From contig NZ_CP033611.1 in NCBI RefSeq assembly GCF_003932735.1, positions 1,339,501 to 1,403,500 on the forward strand: a DNA stretch of 64,000 nucleotides, given 5' to 3'. The notes under the pieces were generated by a model that was not told where the DNA came from, ran no database searches, and saw nothing but the letters and a program-made list of their open reading frames with translations. This document shows, piece after piece, positions 57,954-64,000 of the stretch (positions are counted from its first letter, which is position 1; every line of letters starts with the position of its first letter). This DNA is from Rickettsiales endosymbiont of Stachyamoeba lipophora (lineage in GTDB: Bacteria > Pseudomonadota > Alphaproteobacteria > Rickettsiales > 33-17). The translations under genes were made by a program, and so were the position numbers.

Positions 57954-58427
57954 ATGAAATGTCCATTTTGTGGCTATGAAGATACCCAAGTTAAAGACTC
58001 ACGCTCTAGTGAAGATGGTATGACCATTCGTAGAAGGCGGGTATGCTCTAATTGTAATGGTAGATTTACTACTTTTGAAAGAATTCAATTGCGTGATATT
58101 ACCGTGGTTAAGAAAAGTGGTGAAAAAAAGGTTTTTGATCGCGATAAAGTTTATAAATCCTTACAAACAGCTTTAAGAAAAAGAAATGTTAGCGGGGAAA
58201 AAATTGAGCAGAAAGTTAATCAGATTATTATGAAGCTTGATGCTTTAGGAGAAAGTGAAGTTACTACTACAACAATAGGAGAAATGGTAATGGAAGCATT
58301 AAAAGAGTTAGATCAAATTGCTTATATTAGATATGCCTCAGTATATCGTGATTTTTGTGAAGTAGACGATTTTGAACAGTTTTTAAAATCCATAAAAAAG
58401 AAAAAAACTCCTAAAAAAAGCAATTAA
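57954..58427 (+). CDS. nrdR: Transcriptional repressor NrdR
   Basis: A 157-residue NrdR. The zinc ribbon has CPFCG and CSNCNG (two CxxC pairs) with MTIRRRRVCSNC. The ATP-cone follows with VVKKSGEKKVFDRDKVYKSL, VNQIIMKLD and IAYIRYASVYRDFCEVDDF. NrdR senses ATP/dATP and represses ribonucleotide reductase genes. Two matching boxes lie ahead of nrdA in this window. It heads a tight nrdR-ribD-dsbA run. Confidence 0.96.
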   Translation: MKCPFCGYEDTQVKDSRSSEDGMTIRRRRVCSNCNGRFTTFERIQLRDITVVKKSGEKKVFDRDKVYKSLQTALRKRNVSGEKIEQKVNQIIMKLDALGESEVTTTTIGEMVMEALKELDQIAYIRYASVYRDFCEVDDFEQFLKSIKKKKTPKKSN

Positions 58428-58432
58428 TCTTC

Positions 58433-59494
58433 ATGAATACATGCCTCCTAGCAAATGATGAATATTGGATGAATATCGCTCTCTCATTTGCCAAGGAAAA
58501 TATTGGGTTAACAGGAGTCAATCCTTCCGTTGGTGCGGTAATTATTAAAGATAATCAATTATTATCTTATGGAATAACTCAACCTGGGGGTGTTCCACAT
58601 GCAGAAATAGTAGCTATCAACAAATTAACTCAAGATGAATTAAAAGATGCGACGCTTTACGTAACACTTGAGCCATGTACGCATTACGGTAAATCTCCTC
58701 CATGCATTAATAAAATCTTAGCATCTAATTTTGAAAGAATTGTGATATCTACTCTTGATCCTAATCCGTTAATTAACGGCCGGAGTACAGAATTGTTAAA
58801 CAATAATGATATCAAATTTACAGTAGGCGTTTTAGAAAACAAAGCTATAGAGATAAATCAAGGGTTTTTAAAAAGAATTAAAACAGGAGCTCCTTTTGTT
58901 ACAGTGAAGGTGGCAGTAAGCCTAGATGGCAAGATAGCAACTTATAAAAATCATTCTCATTGGCTATCTAATGAATATTCATTAAAATTTGCTCATTTAC
59001 TTAGATTTAGAAGTGATGCCATTATGGTAGGCAAAAATACTTATCTGATTGATAAACCCAAGCTTAGCTGTAGGCTGCCGGGAATAAATGATAAAAAGTT
59101 ACTTAAAGTTACATTAGATAGGAATCTAAAAGAATTATATCCATCTGATGATAATTTAATTGTATATACTCTAGCTAAGTCTAACCAAAAGAATATAATT
59201 TCTTTAAATGAAGAAAATTTTTTAGAAGACGTACTAAATGATTTAGGAGCTAGAGGCATAAATAATTTATTAGTAGAAGGAGGTGGGAAGCTTATTACTT
59301 CATTACTAAAATGCAATTTAATTGATAAGCTGATTTTAGTAACAGTACCTATTATAATTGGTAATGATGGAATTCCAATGATAGAAAATCTTCAAATTGA
59401 TAAAATTAATAATAGTTTTAGATTAAAAAATATTGAAACTTTTAATTTAAAAGGCGATAATATCCAAACATTTATTATTGAGAACAAGGAATAA
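58433..59494 (+). CDS. ribD: Riboflavin deaminase/reductase RibD
   Basis: A 353-residue bifunctional enzyme of riboflavin synthesis. The N-terminal deaminase has zinc ligands His56 (HAEIVA), Cys82 and Cys91 (PCTHYGKSPPC) with Glu58 catalytic. The C-terminal reductase has TVKVAVSLDGKIAT, GKNTYLID and LLVEGGGKLI. It converts the early pyrimidine intermediate by deamination then NADPH reduction. It begins 5 bp after nrdR, a widespread pairing. Other rib genes are not in the window. Confidence 0.95.
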   Translation: MNTCLLANDEYWMNIALSFAKENIGLTGVNPSVGAVIIKDNQLLSYGITQPGGVPHAEIVAINKLTQDELKDATLYVTLEPCTHYGKSPPCINKILASNFERIVISTLDPNPLINGRSTELLNNNDIKFTVGVLENKAIEINQGFLKRIKTGAPFVTVKVAVSLDGKIATYKNHSHWLSNEYSLKFAHLLRFRSDAIMVGKNTYLIDKPKLSCRLPGINDKKLLKVTLDRNLKELYPSDDNLIVYTLAKSNQKNIISLNEENFLEDVLNDLGARGINNLLVEGGGKLITSLLKCNLIDKLILVTVPIIIGNDGIPMIENLQIDKINNSFRLKNIETFNLKGDNIQTFIIENKE

Positions 59495-59496
59495 AT

Positions 59497-60300
59497 ATGT
59501 CTCGTAGAACTACTAAAAGCTCACTAAAAAACTTTTTACTTGTCACTGTTACTGTAGTTGGGGTGGGATATTTTATAATAGATTATTTTCCTCAATTCAA
59601 AAGGCAAGATAATGCCCAAATAAGCCATGATTTAAATGAAGAAAAAATCAAAGAATTAGCACGAGTTGTAGCTAAAGAGGTGGTTGAAGATTTTATTCGT
59701 GATCATCCTGAAGAGATTATTAGTTCAGTTGAAGCTATGCAAAAGAAAAAATTTGAAGAAAGAGCTCAACAAGTTTCATCTTTGATTAAACAAAATCTTC
59801 CTGCATTGCAAAATAAAGCTACAGGAGCAGTTCAAGGGCAAGTAAATAATCCTAAACACATAATTGTTCATTTCTATGATTATAATTGTGGTTATTGCAA
59901 AAGTGCTGCTGATATGATTAAAAAGGTAGCGGAAAATCACAAAAATGTATTAATAATCTTTAGAGATTTGCCAATACTTGGTCCTAATTCCATTCAGCTA
60001 GCAAAAATTGCAGGTGGAGTGAAAAAATATAAACCGGAAAACTATGCTAAATTTTATTATGAGTTGTTTGAGCAAGCTGATAAATCAGCAGATAATATTA
60101 AAGCTTTGGCGGTAAATTTCGGAGTTGATAAACAACAGCTTGAAGAGTATTTAACTTCTAGTGAAGCACAAAATTATGTTAATCTTAACCAAGAAATAGC
60201 TAAAAAAGTGCAAGTAATGGGAACTCCTTTTATTGTGGTTAATGATCATGTTTATCATAATCCCCTTAGCTATGATGCAATCAAAAGTGAATTAAAGTAA
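59497..60300 (+). CDS. Membrane-anchored DsbA-family thiol oxidoreductase
   Basis: A 267-residue protein with an N-terminal membrane anchor (about residues 13-29), a charged helical linker (about 45-100), and a thioredoxin-fold DsbA/Com1 domain. The redox site is DYNCGYCKSAA (Cys131, Cys134), and the cis-proline is in MGTPFIVV (Pro244). It probably works in periplasmic disulfide formation, consistent with the Cys-rich T4SS-linked proteins here. It starts 2 bp after ribD. Confidence 0.88.
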   Translation: MSRRTTKSSLKNFLLVTVTVVGVGYFIIDYFPQFKRQDNAQISHDLNEEKIKELARVVAKEVVEDFIRDHPEEIISSVEAMQKKKFEERAQQVSSLIKQNLPALQNKATGAVQGQVNNPKHIIVHFYDYNCGYCKSAADMIKKVAENHKNVLIIFRDLPILGPNSIQLAKIAGGVKKYKPENYAKFYYELFEQADKSADNIKALAVNFGVDKQQLEEYLTSSEAQNYVNLNQEIAKKVQVMGTPFIVVNDHVYHNPLSYDAIKSELK

Positions 60301-60338
60301 ATTTTATTTTTGGAAAAGATTTAGCTGCTAGTTGATTT

Positions 60339-60369
60339 AAAGCCTCCAATATTAAATATTGGAGGCTTT
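60339..60369 (+). terminator. Terminator of nrdR-ribD-dsbA
   Basis: A perfect 14-bp stem (60339-60352 with 60356-60369) with a 3-nt loop, 38 bp after the dsbA stop. The T run is short. Confidence 0.75.
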
Positions 60370-60798
60370 AAATATTGTAATATAAAAAATAAGGCTTAGT
60401 CCCTAATAAAATTCTTTAAGGAATTGTTAAGCTTCTTAAGCAGTGCTTTTTTGGATAACCAAATAAAATGCCACTAGGTCTCACGTTTCAAGAATAAATT
60501 AAAGCTGTTTGTAGGGTATCATTATATTTCCTCTATATATAGAGGCGTCTAGTTTGATTCTGGAAGGTTGTCTTTATACCATTAGTAAAATAAGATCAAA
60601 AAGTTCTGAATGATTACTCGCATAATGTTGTAATTTAGAGATATCAAAAGTTAGCAACCAGCAAATTTATGTTATCAGGTTTTACTGTATTAGTGTAAGG
60701 TTGTAGATTTACTATCAACAATTATTTGTATATAAATTTTTGCCACCCTATTTTAGTATCCAAATACCCTAATCTCCAGCTACATCTCTACATCTATG

Positions 60799-60855
60799 TT
60801 ACACTTGTGCTTATCTTTACTAATACTTTTGAAATAACTTTTATCACAAGTGTAA
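60799..60855. repeat. 11-bp inverted repeat in a gene-free stretch
   Basis: TTACACTTGTG (60799-60809) and CACAAGTGTAA (60845-60855) are perfect inverted copies 35 bp apart. This may be a regulatory palindrome pair or the ends of a small mobile remnant. The surrounding 735 bp (60370-61104) hold no recognised gene; one 16-bp palindrome lies at 60530-60545. Confidence 0.35.
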
Positions 60856-61104
60856 TATTTTCATAAAATTGTTTGCTACTATTTGGCTATTTGAGGGTAA
60901 TCTTCTTTTGCAATTTATAAGAAATATCTAACCGTTGAATTAGGGTAAATATCTAATTAGTATTGTTGTGGTTTCTAGCTAAAGTCACTACAGCAAGAAC
61001 AAGATATTTTTTTCTTAAAGCTTAACCATGCTTTAGTAATTATAATCTCCTAACTTATTTAAAGTCAGGCGCCAGCCACAAAATAATATTACAGAATATA
61101 ATTA

Positions 61105-61512
61105 CTAGTAATTATTACTAGCAATTTCATCCAACGTAGCTTGTTCATTTTTATTAAGCTTTTCCAGCAATTTTTGTTTATGTTTAGCTATTAAGAGTTC
61201 TATTTGTTTAATAGAGGCAAATTTTTCTTGGATGGTATTTTGGACTTTCTCAATCCTGTTTTGGCAGGCATTCATGGCGTGTTGCTTATTTTCAATATCT
61301 TTATTAATTTTGATAAGATAATGGCTATAAGCTTTATTTAAAAGATAATTATTATTTAGATTTTGAGATTCATTATATTTATCTTCGGTGAGATGATTTA
61401 ATTCTATTTTATACTTATCAAAAAGATCTTGCTGTATTTTAAGTTCTATTAATATTTGTTCTAATTCTTCTTTGTAAAGCTTAAGTAATAATTCTAGTTT
61501 TTTTATTTGCAT
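61105..61512 (-). CDS. FliJ-like coiled-coil protein
   Basis: A 135-residue, almost wholly helical coiled-coil protein (LELLLKLYKEELEQ, then QHAMNACQNRIEKVQ, then KHKQKLLEKLNKNEQATLDEI). Length and heptad pattern match flagellar FliJ, and the C-terminal Gln-Ala-x-Leu-Asp-Glu segment is like that of alphaproteobacterial FliJ. No other flagellar or type III export genes are in the window. The start at 61512 is chosen; an upstream ATG at 61536 is possible. It overlaps the upstream EamA gene by 32 bp, so is probably coupled to it. A generic coiled coil cannot be excluded. Confidence 0.5.
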   Translation of the reverse strand: MQIKKLELLLKLYKEELEQILIELKIQQDLFDKYKIELNHLTEDKYNESQNLNNNYLLNKAYSHYLIKINKDIENKQHAMNACQNRIEKVQNTIQEKFASIKQIELLIAKHKQKLLEKLNKNEQATLDEIASNNY

Positions 61513-62410
61513 GTTGCCTTTTAAGTTCAATCGCAAGTATAAGTATATTACTAATTACCACGAATAGTCCACCAATTATACTGGTTAAATCCGGGAAGTT
61601 ACTATTAAATAAAAAGTCGGTTAGAAGAATCCAAATTAGATAACTATAATCATAAGGGGCTATAGTTAAAGCGCTGGCATATTTGAGTGCCATTGCATAA
61701 AAATATTGTCCTATTGCCGCCAGAAAACCAACCAGTACAAACAATAAGGCAGAGGACTTATCTAGCGGAACCCAGTTGTTTATTAAAAATGGTGCAGTGA
61801 CTATAAGTAATAAGATATTAGGATAAAAAATAATTGCTAAGGGGTCATCTTTAACGGTTAGCTTTTTAATAAGAATCTTGCTAATTGCGGCAAGAAGCGA
61901 TCCAAGTAGAACTATAACTGCACCAAACCTTAACATGTTATCTATGCCTGGTCTTAGAGCAATTATAATGCCAATAGTTGCAAGTATTACAGCCCATAGA
62001 TGATAGCGTTTTAACTTTTCATTAAGAAAAATAGTTGCAAGTATAGCGAAGAATATAGCGGATGTGTAGCTAAGTGATGAACTTTCAGCTAGTGGCATGA
62101 CACTAAATGCATAAATATAAGCAAAAGTTCTACCGCAGCCGATTATAGAGTTAGCCAAATGATAAAGAATTTTATTAGTTTTAAGGGGATTTGAAAAGGT
62201 TTTTGTATATGCTATAAGGCTAAATGCTATTAATGGAACAATTCTACCCAGTGATCTTAAAAAAGTAACTTGGGCTATTCCAAATTGATAATTTTTGAAG
62301 AAGTATTTTATTAATGCATCAGAGAACGCATAAAAAATTAGGGATAATATTACAAAAATTATCCCTATAGTTTGATCACGATTATAGATACGCTTGGTAG
62401 GTTTGTTCAT
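61481..62410 (-). CDS. EamA/DMT-family transporter, SAM-transporter-like
   Basis: A 309-residue ten-helix drug/metabolite transporter with two EamA repeats (ALIKYFFKNYQFGIAQVTFL, then RPGIDNMLRFGAVIVLLG). Rickettsial homologs import S-adenosylmethionine. The open frame runs upstream through the antisense of tRNA-Phe to 62479, but those residues are read from the tRNA and I start at the ATG at 62410. SAM as substrate is by analogy. Confidence 0.85.
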   Translation of the reverse strand: MNKPTKRIYNRDQTIGIIFVILSLIFYAFSDALIKYFFKNYQFGIAQVTFLRSLGRIVPLIAFSLIAYTKTFSNPLKTNKILYHLANSIIGCGRTFAYIYAFSVMPLAESSSLSYTSAIFFAILATIFLNEKLKRYHLWAVILATIGIIIALRPGIDNMLRFGAVIVLLGSLLAAISKILIKKLTVKDDPLAIIFYPNILLLIVTAPFLINNWVPLDKSSALLFVLVGFLAAIGQYFYAMALKYASALTIAPYDYSYLIWILLTDFLFNSNFPDLTSIIGGLFVVISNILILAIELKRQHANKKTRIIT

Positions 62411-62418
62411 TACTTCAA

Positions 62419-62494
<76 letters not shown>

Positions 62495-62507
62495 TTATTT
62501 GTTAAAG

Positions 62508-62720
62508 TTAACTAAAAAGGTCACCAAATTTTTTATTGAATTCTTGAATGTTTGCATCAGCAGAGCTTGCTTCTATACGTGCATCTGGATTCCATGCAGG
62601 ATGCTTAGCTATTGATTTTTCTGCAAAAAATTCTGCTTTGTTATAAGTTGAATATGATTCAATATAACTACCATCAGGAAAAATGAATTTTACAAGTCTG
62701 GTATCTGGATGTTGTGCCAT
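62508..62720 (-). CDS. rpmE: 50S ribosomal protein L31
   Basis: A 70-residue L31 of the zinc-free type: MAQHPDTRLVKFIFPDG, then SIAKHPAWNPDARIE and FNKKFGDLF. The ATG at 62720 is used; a TTG three codons upstream opens the frame. It lies 13 bp before tRNA-Phe. Confidence 0.88.
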   Translation of the reverse strand: MAQHPDTRLVKFIFPDGSYIESYSTYNKAEFFAEKSIAKHPAWNPDARIEASSADANIQEFNKKFGDLFS

Positions 62721-62826
62721 TTTTTTCAAACTTTATTGGTTTATCTAAAGTTTAGTTTTATACATAAAACTTTGTTGCTTGGCAACAGTAATCTTCATAT
62801 TGTAGCAAAATTTATTTGAAAAGTAA

Positions 62827-64000
62827 TTAAAACCCAATTGTGCTCCCATAAATTACGATAAGAGCACAAGTAAGAACGGTAAATACTACACTTACCATAA
62901 AGATATCAAAGTAAGATTCCTTGTGCTTTAGACCGCATATGGCAAGCAAGGTTATTACCGCGCCGCAATGAGGAAGTGTATCTAAACCACTAGAGGCAAT
63001 AGTGCTTAAGCGATGAAGTATTTCAGGATTTATTTTATAGGTTGTGGACATTTCGGCAAAGCTGTCTCCTAATGTTTGTAAAGCTATACTTAAGCCGCCA
63101 GAAGAGGAACCAGTAATACCTGCTAAAATATTGACCGAGATAGCAATTTTGGCTAATGGGCTGGCGGAGAGCATTGCAAGCATGCTTTTGATAATTGCAA
63201 AACCAGACAAAGATGAAATAACTGCGCCATACCCTACCTCTGAAGCGGTATTAAAAATCGGTAAAAATGAATTACTTACGGCTTGTTTAATATTTTCTGA
63301 TATAGAGATCAGTTTTTTACGTACAATTATTAGGGTGTAAAAACAGGTGATAGACATAGCTGCTACAATTGACCAAATTCCTTTAACTGCATCAATTTTA
63401 ATTTTACCAAATTTTTCTTGAGCAAGGTAGGCAGTGTCCAAGCTTGGAATTATAAATTCGTTAAAAGCAAAGTTGCTAGCTAGCATTAAAATTATAGGAC
63501 TGATTGATAATATAAAGTTAGGTTGTTTAGTTTTTTCATTCATATCTGATATATATTGATGTAATCCATAACCTTCGCCTTTTTGCTGTGCAAGCTTAAC
63601 CCGGTAGTTAATCCAGCCTACTCCTAGGCTACACATGAGTAAGGATGAAATAATGCCTAGTAAAGGAGCTGCATAAATATCTGTACCAAAATAAGGCATA
63701 GGAATTGCATTTTGAATTGAGGGAGTTCCAGGCAAGGCAATCATGGTAAAGGTAAAAGAACCTAATGCTATACACGCTGGAATTAGACGTTTCGGTAAGT
63801 TGCTGTTATGAAACATATTATTAGCAATAGGATAAACAGAAAAAGCCACCACAAATAATGAAACGCCTCCGTAGGTTAAAATGCTACAGGCAAGTACTAT
63901 CGCCATAATAACAAACCTACCTTTAAATGCTTTTAATACGCTTCCGGCTATACAAGCTGCAAATCCACTTTTATCCATTAAAATTCCAAAGATAGAACCA
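62827..64000 (-). CDS. GntP-family permease, N-terminus cut by window edge
   Basis: At least 390 residues of a GntP-type carrier (gluconate, D-serine, hydroxybutyrate and similar). Visible segments include GSIFGILMDKSGFAACIA (running off the right end), VLACSILTYGGVSLFVVAFS, TMIALPGTPSIQNAIPM, GITGSSSGGLSIALQ and LDTLPHCGAVITLLAICGL. The frame is open through the window edge, so the start is outside. The HCGAVITLL region is typical of the hydroxybutyrate/GntP branch. The substrate is not assigned. Confidence 0.85.
   Translation of the reverse strand, partial: GSIFGILMDKSGFAACIAGSVLKAFKGRFVIMAIVLACSILTYGGVSLFVVAFSVYPIANNMFHNSNLPKRLIPACIALGSFTFTMIALPGTPSIQNAIPMPYFGTDIYAAPLLGIISSLLMCSLGVGWINYRVKLAQQKGEGYGLHQYISDMNEKTKQPNFILSISPIILMLASNFAFNEFIIPSLDTAYLAQEKFGKIKIDAVKGIWSIVAAMSITCFYTLIIVRKKLISISENIKQAVSNSFLPIFNTASEVGYGAVISSLSGFAIIKSMLAMLSASPLAKIAISVNILAGITGSSSGGLSIALQTLGDSFAEMSTTYKINPEILHRLSTIASSGLDTLPHCGAVITLLAICGLKHKESYFDIFMVSVVFTVLTCALIVIYGSTIGF

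Noticed and set aside
60530-60545. 16-bp palindrome cctctatatatagagg, resembling an NrdR box core
   Set aside because: Only a single site, its flanks differ from the consensus, and no ribonucleotide reductase gene is near.

Overview
The window is AT-rich bacterial DNA (roughly one third G+C by eye) and carries a Rickettsiales-type gene set. Pointers to that order are a VirB2/VirB4 type IV secretion block with a degenerate VirB4 ATPase, a SAM-transporter-like EamA permease beside tRNA-Phe, a ProP-like MFS carrier, many repeat proteins (ankyrin, LRR, pentapeptide, tandem coiled coil), and many frameshifted genes and transposase remnants. I read it as an obligate intracellular alphaproteobacterium of Rickettsiaceae or Midichloriaceae type, possibly a protist or amoeba endosymbiont. 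The family-level placement is inference.

Layout. 1-5.4 kb: SMR pump, BolA, an XRE regulator with a possible autoregulatory operator, rRNA dimethylase RsmA, an MFS carrier and a broken streptomycin-kinase-like gene. 5.4-16 kb: large repeat and membrane proteins (pentapeptide protein, tandem-repeat coiled-coil protein), two paralogous OmpA-type lipoproteins, RNase HII and SodB. 16.1-19.2 kb: class Ia ribonucleotide reductase behind two NrdR boxes. 19.4-24 kb: LpoA-like lipoprotein, LRR protein, DUF378 protein, def-fmt. 24-29 kb: virB2-virB4-large secreted protein, on the minus strand. 29-32 kb: bamE, then rpmF-plsX-fabH. 32-41.4 kb: IS remnants, a YdcF-like protein, a sensor histidine kinase, an ankyrin protein, and pdhC-lpdA. 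41.7-48.6 kb: a decay zone (broken brnQ, GNAT and cyclase genes) mixed with intact small genes. 49-56.7 kb: a DEAD-box helicase, then three related sodium:solute symporter genes, the last fused to a histidine kinase. 56.8-64 kb: a CAT-anticodon tRNA, LpxL-type acyltransferase, nrdR-ribD-dsbA, a FliJ-like gene, EamA, tRNA-Phe, L31, and a GntP permease cut by the window edge.

The most interesting signal is the sensor pair. The 945-aa protein at 53890-56727 is an SSS symporter followed by a six-helix membrane domain and a histidine kinase. The membrane domain and kinase have a stand-alone paralog at 33825-35276. From memory, the six-helix domain resembles the CqsS/LqsS alpha-hydroxyketone autoinducer sensors of Vibrio and Legionella. 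That would mean a quorum-type or host/neighbour metabolite sensor in a Rickettsiales genome, one copy of it coupled to a transporter. No autoinducer synthase or partner response regulator is in the window.

Genes that probably work together: nrdA/nrdB with the distant NrdR; def with fmt; rpmF with plsX and fabH; pdhC with lpdA; virB2, virB4 and the secreted 816-aa protein. The two tandem symporters carry duplicated promoters and have diverged at matching positions in their first helices.
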